Positions 1 through 8,052 of a stretch of 64,000 nucleotides of DNA are shown here, piece after piece. The stretch covers positions 2,662,001-2,726,000 of the forward strand of contig NZ_CP050296.1 in assembly GCF_014189455.1 (NCBI RefSeq), given 5' to 3'. Numbering within the stretch: position 1 is the stretch's first letter; every line of letters begins with the position of its first letter. The notes under the pieces were generated by a model. It did no database searches, was not told the origin of the DNA, and worked only from the letters and a program-made list of their open reading frames with translations. The position numbers and the translations under genes are program-made. Source of the stretch: Mesorhizobium huakuii. Its GTDB lineage: Bacteria; Pseudomonadota; Alphaproteobacteria; Rhizobiales; Rhizobiaceae.

Positions 1-787
1 GGCGGACGAGGCGCCCCTGCGACAAATCGTTGGCCACCATGGCAAAGTCGGCCAGCGCCACGGCATTGCCGTCGAGTGCCGCCTGCGTGGCGTCGGTCGA
101 GGAGCCGAAGACGAGGGTGCGGCTGTCATCGAAATCGTCGACGCCGGCTGCCTGCATCCACATGCTCCAGTTCGGCCAGGTAACGCCTTGCCGCGACCAT
201 TCGATATGCGCGAGTGTGTGCCGGAAAAGGTCGCGCGGTTCATTGAGCGGCGGGCCTGAAGCGAGCAGCGCCGGGCTGCACACCGGGATAATGATGTTGT
301 CGAACAGCCGGTGCGTGCGAAGGCCCGGATATTTGCCGGTGCCGAAGCGAATGCCGATATCGACGTCGTCGCGCTCGAAATCCCTGACATCGTAGGTGAT
401 GTCGAAGCGCAATTCGATGCCCGGCTTTTGACGGCGGAAATCGTCGATGCGCCGCATCAGCCATTTCGTCGCGAACTGCGCGTCGAGCGTCACTTTCAAG
501 AGCGTTGTGCCACGCGTCATCTTGCAGGCCCGGGACACCGCCCGGTTGAGCAGGTCAAGGGCGTCGATCGACGCTTCGAACAGCACGTTTCCCGCTTCCG
601 TCAGCCGCATGGTGCGGCTGGTGCGCGTGAACAGCACCAGGTCGAGCTGATCTTCGATCTCCTTGACCTGATGGCTGACCGCGGCGGGCGTCAGCCCAAG
701 CTCGTCGGCGGCGCGGGTGAAATTGAGGTGACGTGCCGCCGCCTCGAAGGTCCTCAATGCGCGCGTTCCGGGCAGGAGGCGAGACAT
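1..787 (-). CDS. LysR-family transcriptional regulator (3' end outside window)
   Basis: The reverse strand reads from an ATG at 787 to the window edge, giving 262 codons. The N-terminus has a winged helix-turn-helix of LysR type at about residues 15-60 (NFTRAADELG, then AAVSHQVKEIE). It is followed by the start of a periplasmic-binding-protein-like effector domain with the GcvA-type phrase FDITYDVRDFERDDVDIGIR. LysR proteins are about 300 residues, so roughly 40 C-terminal residues are missing. The gene is divergent from the DUF1127 gene starting at 918, and the 130 bp between them probably holds its operator. The target is unknown. GcvA-like members often control a neighbouring divergent gene, but that is family knowledge and not shown here. 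Confidence 0.9.
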   Translation of the reverse strand, partial: MSRLLPGTRALRTFEAAARHLNFTRAADELGLTPAAVSHQVKEIEDQLDLVLFTRTSRTMRLTEAGNVLFEASIDALDLLNRAVSRACKMTRGTTLLKVTLDAQFATKWLMRRIDDFRRQKPGIELRFDITYDVRDFERDDVDIGIRFGTGKYPGLRTHRLFDNIIIPVCSPALLASGPPLNEPRDLFRHTLAHIEWSRQGVTWPNWSMWMQAAGVDDFDDSRTLVFGSSTDATQAALDGNAVALADFAMVANDLSQGRLVR

Positions 788-917
788 CCGATCTCCAAAT
801 AAAACTTGATGATCTGAAAAGAACTACTCGTTTCCCGTTTATTTTTCAATCCGGCATGATTGGACCATCGAAACACCTTCAAACCAGATTTGATATCTGG
901 AGAAACCGGATAAAGCC

Positions 918-1175
918 ATGACCGACATCGCTCTGAAGTCCCACACCACCCTCAAATCCCACGCCGGCATTGCAGCTTGGCTGTCCGCCGCGATCGATTG
1001 GCTGCGCCAGGCGCGGGTCGCCGCCCGGCTTCCGCACGAGACTGTTGAGGGTCTCTCCGAGAGCCAGTTGCGCGACATCGGCGCCGAACGCCGGGATATC
1101 GCACAGGTGATGGACCGGGAACTCCGCGAAATCGGCCTGCTCGGCACAGGCTGGCAGAAGCCGGGGCGGAGATAG
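918..1175 (+). CDS. DUF1127 domain-containing small protein
   Basis: This 85-residue protein has a C-terminal DUF1127-like motif (LSESQLRDIGAERRDI, about residues 49-64), preceded by a tryptophan-containing amphipathic helix (AAWLSAAIDWLRQARVAAR). Small DUF1127 proteins are abundant in Rhizobiales, where some members affect RNA turnover or phosphate and stress responses. The job of this one is not known. It is divergent from the LysR gene, so it is a plausible target of that regulator. The stop is followed at once by a large palindromic repeat (1175-1299) that could end transcription. Confidence 0.75.
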   Translation: MTDIALKSHTTLKSHAGIAAWLSAAIDWLRQARVAARLPHETVEGLSESQLRDIGAERRDIAQVMDRELREIGLLGTGWQKPGRR

Positions 1176-1299
1176 GGGAATAAGGCAGTAGGGCAGTACG
1201 GCAGTAGGAAAAGTCAGGGCACCGGAAGACAATCCCTACTGCCCTACTGCCCTACTGCCCTACTGCCCTACTGCCCTACTGCCCTACTGCCTATTCCCT
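1175..1299. repeat. Large hairpin built from an 8-bp tandem repeat
   Basis: Seven exact head-to-tail copies of CCCTACTG lie at 1234-1289. Three inverse-orientation copies (GGCAGTAG, GGCAGTAC, GGCAGTAG) lie at 1184-1207. Outside these, GGGAATA on the left pairs with TATTCCC on the right, so the whole block folds into a long stem with about 25 nt of loop. It lies between the convergent DUF1127 and L,D-transpeptidase genes, where it could serve as a bidirectional terminator. A related structure with different unit sequence lies at about 48930-49023. Confidence 0.85.
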
Positions 1300-1894
1300 A
1301 CCTCACCACCCTCACCACCGTCCTATCCGAAAGCAGCGGTAACAGCCGTGCCATTGTGCGCGCGGTCACCGCGACGCAGCCTTGCGTCGGGGTGAAGCCT
1401 GGGCGTGCCAGGTGGAAGAAGATGGCGCTGCCGCGCCCGCGGCGGCGCGGCGAAATGTTCCAGTCGAGCACCAGGCAGGCGTCGTAGAGCCGGTCGTCGC
1501 GCCGCATGCGTTCATGGCTCGCGCCATAGGGGATCTTGACCGGCCTGTTGTAGTTGCGGTCGTCCGGCACCTCGCACCAGCCGAGATCGGGTCCGATCGG
1601 CGTCATCGCCAGCCGGGTCCTGCGGCCATCGGCAAACTGATCTCCCCGAAAATAACCCGACAGGATCCGCATCGAGCCAAGCGGCGTGGCGCCGTCGCCC
1701 TCGCGCTTGTCGGCCGATATGCCGCCGCGCCCCAGCGCGCAGGCAAACACTGTTTTTCCGGCCTGCAGCAGGCCCTGTGTTGGATGGCCGGGCCTTGCCC
1801 GCACGATGAGCACACGCAGCCGTTTTGGCAAAATTGCGCCGGCTGCATTGCGATCGCGTTTTTTCTTGTATGATCGTGCCACGGAACAAATCAC
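1298..1894 (-). CDS. L,D-transpeptidase (YkuD) family protein
   Basis: This 198-residue protein carries the YkuD catalytic signature near its C-terminus: His161 in HLARPG and Cys173 in TQGCVAV, the nucleophile expected to form the acyl-enzyme. The usual SHGC motif is TQGC here, as in the COG3786-type branch. Such enzymes cross-link peptidoglycan stems or attach lipoproteins in the periplasm. No clear signal peptide is seen: the first 25 residues are basic (SYKKKRDRN). The longest reading frame begins with GTG at 1894, and a later start is possible. It is divergent from the response regulator at 1979 with only 84 bp between them. Confidence 0.82.
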   Translation of the reverse strand: MICSVARSYKKKRDRNAAGAILPKRLRVLIVRARPGHPTQGLLQAGKTVFACALGRGGISADKREGDGATPLGSMRILSGYFRGDQFADGRRTRLAMTPIGPDLGWCEVPDDRNYNRPVKIPYGASHERMRRDDRLYDACLVLDWNISPRRRGRGSAIFFHLARPGFTPTQGCVAVTARTMARLLPLLSDRTVVRVVR

Positions 1895-1978
1895 TGTGAT
1901 CGGCTATTGTGTTGGCCAGCTTCCGCATAAATACGCAGCGGTCAAATGAATTCACTTTTCAAAACAACGGATTGATCC

Positions 1979-2662
1979 ATGACTTCACGCACCATCCTGA
2001 TCGTCGACGACGATGACGACCTGCGCGGCACACTGGTCGAGCAACTCGCCCTCTATGAGGAATTCGACGTGCTGCAGGAAGCGACTGCGGCAAAAGGCGT
2101 CACTGCGGCGCGCGGCGGCCTCATCGACCTGCTCATCATGGATGTCGGCCTGCCCGACATGGATGGCCGCGAGGCCGTCAAGATCCTGCGCAAGGGCGGC
2201 TATAAGGCGCCGATCATCATGCTGACCGGCCACGACACCGATTCGGACACGATTCTGGGTCTCGAGGCCGGCGCCAACGACTATGTCACCAAGCCGTTCC
2301 GCTTCGCGGTGCTGTTGGCGCGCATCCGCGCCCAGCTGCGCCAGCACGAGCAGAGCGAGGATGCCACCTTCTCGGTTGGCCCCTACACCTTCAAGCCCAG
2401 CCAGAAGCTGCTCATCGACCCGCGTGGCGCCAAGGTGCGGCTGACGGAGAAGGAAGCCTCGATCATCAAATATCTCTACCGCGCCGACCAGAAGGTGGTG
2501 ACGCGCGACGTGCTGCTGGAGGAAGTCTGGGGCTACAATTCCGGCGTCACCACGCACACGCTGGAAACCCATGTCTACCGGCTGCGCCAGAAGATCGAGC
2601 GCGATCCTTCCAATGCGGAAATTCTTGTGACAGAAAGCGGTGGCTACAAGCTGGTTCCTTAA
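1979..2662 (+). CDS. OmpR-family response regulator
   Basis: This 227-residue protein has a receiver domain at residues 1-120 with an acidic pocket (Asp10-Asp14), phosphoacceptor Asp55 (LIMDVGLPD), switch Thr83 and Lys105 (VTKPF). An OmpR/PhoB winged-helix domain follows at about 130-227 (LTEKEASIIKYL, THTLETHVYRLRQKIE). It acts as a phosphorylation-dependent DNA-binding protein. No histidine kinase gene is adjacent, so it is an orphan regulator in this window. A cyclic-nucleotide-binding protein gene follows 124 bp downstream on the same strand and may be co-transcribed, which would put a phospho-relay output and a cNMP-type sensor together. Confidence 0.93.
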   Translation: MTSRTILIVDDDDDLRGTLVEQLALYEEFDVLQEATAAKGVTAARGGLIDLLIMDVGLPDMDGREAVKILRKGGYKAPIIMLTGHDTDSDTILGLEAGANDYVTKPFRFAVLLARIRAQLRQHEQSEDATFSVGPYTFKPSQKLLIDPRGAKVRLTEKEASIIKYLYRADQKVVTRDVLLEEVWGYNSGVTTHTLETHVYRLRQKIERDPSNAEILVTESGGYKLVP

Positions 2663-2786
2663 ACATTTCATTATCCAATGCGCGGTCAGGGCGGGGCCGC
2701 TTTCGGGTGCGATCCTGTTGGAGGAGATTTTCGGGATCTGCTCGTGAAGGAGGGATTGGACTGACCGTTCGGGGACGCAGCTAGAG

Positions 2787-3242
2787 ATGGCGTTGGATGA
2801 CGACATCCGCATCCTGTCCGCCGTGACCCTCTTCCAGGGTTTCACGCAGGAACAGCTGCGCCTGCTCGCCTTCGGCGCCGAGAACACCCTGCTGCTGGCC
2901 AACCACAAGCTTTACCGCGAGGACGACGAGGCCGATTCGGCCTATGTCGTGGTCAGCGGACGCATCGTGCTCTATCGCGAGCAGGGTGGCCAACGCATCC
3001 CGATCGGCAGCGCCGGCCCCGGCACCATCCTGAGCGAACTGGCATTGATCGCCGACACCAACCGGCTGACCAGCGCGTCGGCCGAAATCGACTCGGAAGT
3101 GATCAGGCTCAGCCGCAAGATGTTCCGCCGCATCCTGGAGGAATATCCGGAAGTGGCGGTGAAGCTGCACAAGCGCATCTCCGAGGAATTCCAGGCCATG
3201 ATCCGTCGCATCGAAGAGCTGGGGCCGCGGTTTTCCGGCTGA
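2787..3242 (+). CDS. Cyclic nucleotide-binding domain protein without HTH
   Basis: This 151-residue protein consists of one cAMP/CRP-like beta-roll (FQGFTQEQLRLLAFGAEN, then GRIVLYREQGGQRIPIG and GTILSELALIAD). A C-terminal helical segment follows (EEYPEVAVKLHKRISEEF). The Crp-type DNA-binding domain is absent, so it is probably a partner or sensor module and not a direct transcription factor. The phosphate-binding cassette is only partly recognisable, so ligand binding is uncertain. It lies downstream of the orphan response regulator on the same strand and converges with xthA. Confidence 0.85.
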   Translation: MALDDDIRILSAVTLFQGFTQEQLRLLAFGAENTLLLANHKLYREDDEADSAYVVVSGRIVLYREQGGQRIPIGSAGPGTILSELALIADTNRLTSASAEIDSEVIRLSRKMFRRILEEYPEVAVKLHKRISEEFQAMIRRIEELGPRFSG

Positions 3243-3256
3243 GGCACCGATGCCTT

Positions 3257-3312
3257 CGTCATCCTAGGGCGGAGCAGGAGCGAAGCTCCGTCGCGGAGAC
3301 CCTGGGATGACG
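3257..3312. repeat. Intergenic palindromic repeat (CGTCATCC...GGATGACG)
   Basis: The outer arms CGTCATCC (3257-3264) and GGATGACG (3305-3312) enclose a GC-rich inner region with its own dyad. The block sits in the gap between the convergent cNMP-binding and xthA genes. The same outer arms recur in the block at 41671-41850. It resembles repeats that are widely dispersed in alphaproteobacterial genomes. Confidence 0.7.
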
Positions 3313-3334
3313 AATTGCAGGAGCTTCGACATAC

Positions 3335-4141
3335 CTAATCGAGATCAAACCGCGCGATGACCGGCACATGGTCCGACGGCCGCTCCCAGCCGCGTGCCGC
3401 CCGCAGGATCTCGTAGCCGGCGAAATCAGGCACCAGGTTGGGCGACGACCAGACATGGTCGAGCCGCCGGCCGCGATTGGACAGCTCCCAATCCTGCGCG
3501 CGATAACTCCACCAGGTGTAGAGCTTCTGGTCTAGCGGCACGTCGAGCCGCATCAGGTCGACCCAGTTGCCGGCGAGCCGCATCGCCTCGAAGTTTTCGG
3601 TCTCGATGGGTGTGTGGCTGACCACGTTGAGCAATTGCTTGTGCGACCAGACGTCATGCTCGAGCGGCGCGATGTTGAGGTCGCCGACCAGCACCGAGGC
3701 GGACACCTCGCTATGCTCGGCGCGGATGGCGTTCATCTCGGCGACGAAATCGAGCTTGTGCTTGAATTTCTTGTTGATTTCGGGATCGGGTTCGTCGCCG
3801 CCGGCCGGAACGTAGAAATTGTGCAGCAGGATCGTCTTGCCGCCGGCGCGCACCGTCACCGACAAATGCCGGCTGTCCTCGATCTCGCAGAAGCGGCGCT
3901 TTTCGACCACCTCGATCGGCCGCCGCGCCACCGTCGCGACGCCGTGATAGCCCTTCTGGCCATGGAAGGCGATGTGCTGGTAGCCGAGCCTGCGGAACGC
4001 CTTTTCGGGAAACAGCTCATCGGGAACTTTGGTTTCCTGCAGACAGAGCACATCGGGGGCGTATTCATCGAGCAGTCGCTCGACGATCGGCATGCGCAGG
4101 CGAACGGAGTTGATGTTCCAGGTGGCAATCGAAAAGGGCAT
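3335..4141 (-). CDS. xthA: Exodeoxyribonuclease III
   Basis: This 268-residue exonuclease/endonuclease/phosphatase-family enzyme is an AP endonuclease and 3'-5' exonuclease for base-excision repair. Visible catalytic residues are Asn9 (TWNIN), Glu36 (LQETK), Tyr110, Asp154 and Asn156 (VGDLNIAP), and Asp257-His258 (RPSDHVPV). The frame is open to 4282, but the family begins at MPFSIATWN, so the ATG at 4141 was chosen. The upstream 47 residues are unlike the family. It is convergent with the cNMP-binding gene and lies downstream of the LolA gene on the same strand. Confidence 0.95.
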   Translation of the reverse strand: MPFSIATWNINSVRLRMPIVERLLDEYAPDVLCLQETKVPDELFPEKAFRRLGYQHIAFHGQKGYHGVATVARRPIEVVEKRRFCEIEDSRHLSVTVRAGGKTILLHNFYVPAGGDEPDPEINKKFKHKLDFVAEMNAIRAEHSEVSASVLVGDLNIAPLEHDVWSHKQLLNVVSHTPIETENFEAMRLAGNWVDLMRLDVPLDQKLYTWWSYRAQDWELSNRGRRLDHVWSSPNLVPDFAGYEILRAARGWERPSDHVPVIARFDLD

Positions 4142-4311
4142 TCGCAATCCAGGACAGCGTGTGTCCGGCCAGACCGGTGGGCTCTGGCGGAGAAGACGCC
4201 TATTGACGGAGTCAGTCCCGGGAACCTGCCAGCCGAAGGCTGCAAATACAAGCCGGGCCGCGCTCGGCGAGTCGCGGCCCATTACTTTCCACAGCTATTG
4301 GAGCGATCGGT

Positions 4312-4992
4312 CTACCGCGTCTTGGTGTTGAGCTCGCGGTTCGCCGTGTAATCGATCGCAAAAGTGTCGGGCGCGAAGCTGACGCCTTCCTTGGTGTTGA
4401 AGATCATCACCGTGGTGTCCTTGCCCTGTGCGTCGGTGATGGTCCACTGGCGCAGATCGTAGGTTTTCGGATCGAACATCATGGTGATCATCGCATTGCC
4501 GAACACCGACTTGTCGGAAAGCTTGATGGTGGTGAGGTCGTCCTCTTCCTTGACGCTCTTGACGCGGTCGCCGGAGAGGTCGATGCGGTCGTCGAGCAGC
4601 AGCTTGAGCGGCGTCTTCGACAGCGGGTAGAGATCGGACGTGTTCATTTTCTTGTTGAGGATGACCACCGACTTGCCGTCCGAGATCACCTTGAAGTTCG
4701 ACGCCCCGTCATAGTTGAAGCGGATCTTGCCCGGCCGTTCGAGGAAGAACTTGCCGCCGGTCTGCTCGCCCTTAGGGCCGAACTGGACGAATTCGCCGCT
4801 CATCGATTTGACCGAGGAAAAATGGTCGGCGATCTTCTGCGCGGCCGCGGGCACGGCGGCCTGCGCCGAGGCCAGCAATTCGAAGCCGGGCACCACATTG
4901 AGGGCGGCGGCACCCGCAGCGACAAGGCCGAGGCCGAGCAGCTGGCGGCGGGTCGGGGCGAAATTGCCGAGTGCGGAAAGATCGTTTTTCAT
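4312..4992 (-). CDS. lolA: LolA-like outer-membrane lipoprotein carrier protein
   Basis: This 226-residue periplasmic protein has a twin-arginine-like N-terminus (TRRQLLGLGLVAAGAAAL), so it may be exported folded. The mature part shows the LolA fold signature: KSMSGEFVQFGPKGEQTGGK, LERPGKIRFNYD, and later repeated beta-strands ending near DFTFAIDY-type residues. LolA shuttles lipoproteins from the inner to the outer membrane. The ATG at 4992 is preferred over the in-frame GTG at 5001 because AAGAGAG sits about 8 nt upstream of the ATG. Its upstream neighbour on the same strand is ftsK, an arrangement common in rhizobia. Confidence 0.88.
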   Translation of the reverse strand: MKNDLSALGNFAPTRRQLLGLGLVAAGAAALNVVPGFELLASAQAAVPAAAQKIADHFSSVKSMSGEFVQFGPKGEQTGGKFFLERPGKIRFNYDGASNFKVISDGKSVVILNKKMNTSDLYPLSKTPLKLLLDDRIDLSGDRVKSVKEEDDLTTIKLSDKSVFGNAMITMMFDPKTYDLRQWTITDAQGKDTTVMIFNTKEGVSFAPDTFAIDYTANRELNTKTR

Positions 4993-5123
4993 GGCGGTCA
5001 CTCTCTTGGTGATTCCTGTATCTATCGTTGTCCTGATCCCCCAGTTGGGCTGAAGTTTGGCGGACGGACGGTGCTCCCTCGCTTCAACGCGCCGCTAGGT
5101 TCATAGTTGCGGCTGGCTTCCCA

Positions 5124-7781
5124 TCAGAATTTGTCGTCTTCGGTCGGCACCAGGATCTCGCGTTTTCCCGCGTGGTTCGCCGGGCCGACAATGCCTTCCT
5201 TTTCCATCTTCTCGATGATCGAGGCGGCGCGGTTGTAGCCGATGCCGAGACGGCGCTGGATATAACTGGTCGAGGCCTTGCCGTCGCGCAGCACCACCGC
5301 CACCGCCTGGTCGTACGGATCGTCGGAATCCTCGAAATTGCCGCCGCCACCGCCACCGGAACCGCCGCCCTTGCCGGACGGTTCGTCATCGTCCTCGTCG
5401 TCGTCCTCGGTGATGGCGTCGAGATATTCGGGCACGCCCTGCAGCTTCAGGTGCCCGACGATCTTCTCGACCTCGTCGTCGGAAACGAAGGGGCCGTGCA
5501 CGCGCTGGATGCGCCCGCCGCCGGCCATGTAGAGCATATCGCCCATGCCGAGCAGCTGCTCGGCGCCCTGCTCGCCCAGAATGGTGCGGCTGTCGATCTT
5601 CGACGTCACCTGGAAGGAGATGCGGGTCGGGAAATTGGCCTTGATGGTGCCGGTGATGACGTCGACCGACGGACGCTGCGTCGCCATGATGACATGGATG
5701 CCGGCGGCGCGCGCCATCTGCGCCAGGCGCTGCACCGCGCCCTCGATGTCCTTGCCGGCGACCATCATCAGGTCGGCCATTTCGTCGATGATGACGACGA
5801 TATAGGGCATCGGCTCGAGATCGAGATCCTCCGTCTCGTAGATCGCCTCGCCGGTCTGGCGATCGAAGCCCGTCTGCACCGTGCGCGAGATCTTCTCGCC
5901 TTTTTTCTCGGCCAGCTGAACGCGTGCGTTGAACCCGTCGATGTTGCGCACGCCGACCTTGGACATCTTGCGGTAACGATCCTCCATCTCGCGCACCGTC
6001 CATTTCAGCGCCACCACCGCCTTCTTCGGGTCGGTGACGACGGGTGTCAGCAGGTGCGGGATGCCGTCATAGACCGAGAGTTCCAGCATCTTCGGGTCGA
6101 TCATGATCAGCCGGCATTCCTGCGGCGTCAGCTTGTAGAGCAGCGACAGGATCATGGTGTTGATGGCGACGGATTTGCCGGAGCCGGTGGTGCCGGCGAC
6201 CAGTACGTGCGGCATCTTGGCGATGTCGACGATGACCGCCTCGCCATTGATGGTCTTGCCCAGCGCCAGCGCCAGCTTGGACTTGGTCGTCTCGAAATCG
6301 CGGCTGGCCAGTATCTCCCGAAGGTAGACCGTTTCGCGCTTTGCATTCGGCAGTTCGATGCCGATGGCATTGCGGCCCGGCACGACGGCGACGCGGCAGG
6401 CGATCGCGCTCATCGAGCGGGCGATGTCGTCGGAAAGGCCGATGACGCGCGACGATTTGATGCCGGGCGCCGGTTCGAGCTCATAGAGGGTGACCACCGG
6501 CCCCGGACGTACGGCGATGATCTCGCCCTTGACGCCGAAATCCTCCAGCACGCCTTCGAGCAGGCGCGCATTCTGTTCCAGCGCATCCTTTGACAGGCTC
6601 GGGTCGCGTGCCACATTCTTCGGTTCGGACAGGAAATGCAGCGACGGCATCTCGAACTTGTCCGAGCCGATCAGCGAGGTCTGCGCCTCGCGCTGGACGC
6701 GGGCGCCTGGAGCCGGGCGCGGTGCCGGCGCCTCGACACGGGTTGCTGCATCGGAGCGGAACTGCTGCACCTTGGCCGTGGGGCCCCCACGGCGCTGGGT
6801 GACGGGCTCGTCGTCGAAATCCACGTCATCGCGGTCGAAGATATCGTCATCGTCCGGATCGACGGATACGCTGCGGTCATTGACCATGGCGGCGAAGAAT
6901 TCCGGTTCGACGCGAGCGCGGCCGTCCGGGCTCATCCGCTGTTCGGCGAATTCGGCCGATTCGACCCGTTCGGCGGCGCGCCGCCAAGCGGTGGAGCGCG
7001 GCTCCATCTTCGGCTCGTACTCGTCGCGCTCCTGCCTGCGGCGCACGGCGCGGCGATGCATCCACGCGCGCAGCGACAGCCACCAATGGGTGATGGCACC
7101 GAGCGCCAATATGCCTTCGTCGCCCTCATCCTCGTCATTGTCGAACAGAAGATCGTCCTCGCGCAGGTCCGCAGCGGCCGGCTCTTCCATCACGGCGAAA
7201 CCGTTCTTGCGGCCGATCAGCGCCGAGCCATAGGCGAAAAGCCAGAGCGTCGGCGCCGCCAGCAAGACGGCGAGCACGCTGGCGATCAGGCCGGTGGGGT
7301 AGCCGCCGATGAGCACGCCGGGAATCTTGAGCACCATGTCGCCGAACACGCCGCCGAGGCCGGTGGGCAGCGGCCATGTCTTGGGCGGCACGATGCAACC
7401 GGCGATCGCGGCGGCGAGCAGCGCGAAACCGAACCAGAACAATCCGCGCTTGGGCAGCCTGTCGACGCCGCGCGCCGAAAACAAGAGATACCCCCAGATC
7501 ACAGCCGGAACCAGCGCCGCAACCGCGGCGAGGCCGAAGAACTGCATGGCAAGGTCGGAGAACACGGCACCCGCATAGCCCATGGCGTTGGTGACGGTGT
7601 TGCTGGTGGCGTGCGAGAAGCTTGGATCGGCGACGTTCCAGGTGGCGAGGCTGGCGACCCCGAAGGCTACAGCCAGGAACAGGCCGGCGCCGACCAGCCG
7701 GCCGACCTGGCGCCGTGCGAAAGCCTGGATGCCGTGCCCCGTATCGGTCAGCGCGAGCGGTGCTGAAGCCCCTGAACGCAT
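5124..7781 (-). CDS. ftsK: DNA translocase FtsK
   Basis: This 885-residue septal DNA pump clears chromosome termini and activates Xer recombination at dif. About four to five membrane helices lie in residues 25-190. An acidic and proline-rich linker follows (about 200-370, with runs such as DPDDDDIFD). The RecA-like motor has Walker A GTTGSGKS at 530-537 and Walker [14 protein letters not shown] near 650. A gamma winged-helix domain at about 815-880 ([15 protein letters not shown], then [15 protein letters not shown]) would read KOPS sites. A glycine-rich stretch precedes the gamma domain. A Xer recombinase gene lies at 38.4 kb in the same window. Confidence 0.97.
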   Translation of the reverse strand: MRSGASAPLALTDTGHGIQAFARRQVGRLVGAGLFLAVAFGVASLATWNVADPSFSHATSNTVTNAMGYAGAVFSDLAMQFFGLAAVAALVPAVIWGYLLFSARGVDRLPKRGLFWFGFALLAAAIAGCIVPPKTWPLPTGLGGVFGDMVLKIPGVLIGGYPTGLIASVLAVLLAAPTLWLFAYGSALIGRKNGFAVMEEPAAADLREDDLLFDNDEDEGDEGILALGAITHWWLSLRAWMHRRAVRRRQERDEYEPKMEPRSTAWRRAAERVESAEFAEQRMSPDGRARVEPEFFAAMVNDRSVSVDPDDDDIFDRDDVDFDDEPVTQRRGGPTAKVQQFRSDAATRVEAPAPRPAPGARVQREAQTSLIGSDKFEMPSLHFLSEPKNVARDPSLSKDALEQNARLLEGVLEDFGVKGEIIAVRPGPVVTLYELEPAPGIKSSRVIGLSDDIARSMSAIACRVAVVPGRNAIGIELPNAKRETVYLREILASRDFETTKSKLALALGKTINGEAVIVDIAKMPHVLVAGTTGSGKSVAINTMILSLLYKLTPQECRLIMIDPKMLELSVYDGIPHLLTPVVTDPKKAVVALKWTVREMEDRYRKMSKVGVRNIDGFNARVQLAEKKGEKISRTVQTGFDRQTGEAIYETEDLDLEPMPYIVVIIDEMADLMMVAGKDIEGAVQRLAQMARAAGIHVIMATQRPSVDVITGTIKANFPTRISFQVTSKIDSRTILGEQGAEQLLGMGDMLYMAGGGRIQRVHGPFVSDDEVEKIVGHLKLQGVPEYLDAITEDDDEDDDEPSGKGGGSGGGGGGNFEDSDDPYDQAVAVVLRDGKASTSYIQRRLGIGYNRAASIIEKMEKEGIVGPANHAGKREILVPTEDDKF

Positions 7782-8052
7782 GCTCTTCCCCGTCAGTGAT
7801 TGCCTGGCCGCAGCACATGACGCACTCCGGCAGATTCGGATGCCAGACTATCGTTGGGAAGGTTAAGGGCGCATTAACTATAAGAGGTTGGGAACCCTAA
7901 GGGCCTCTACCCACTAAGACTCGATACCAATCGCCTCGGATTTCGAGGATATTTCGGATCGGCCTATCGCCAACATCCGCATGCAAATCCGAATTGAAGC
8001 CAGAAGGCCAAGTGTATGAGGATGGCTACCGCAGCCGCTTGGAGCCTCCTAT
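7782..8052. other. Intergenic region upstream of ftsK and left of the IS
   Basis: This 271 bp stretch has no convincing gene. It should hold the ftsK promoter on the reverse strand. A short open frame ending in TAA next to the insertion point was examined and rejected as non-coding. The IS1380 target duplication follows at 8053. Confidence 0.5.

Noticed and set aside
1234..1289. CRISPR-like array
   Set aside because: The unit is 8 bp with no spacers, so it is a simple tandem repeat.
5172..7766. Long open frames opposite ftsK
   Set aside because: Histidine- and arginine-rich antisense translations of ftsK codons; no start signals.
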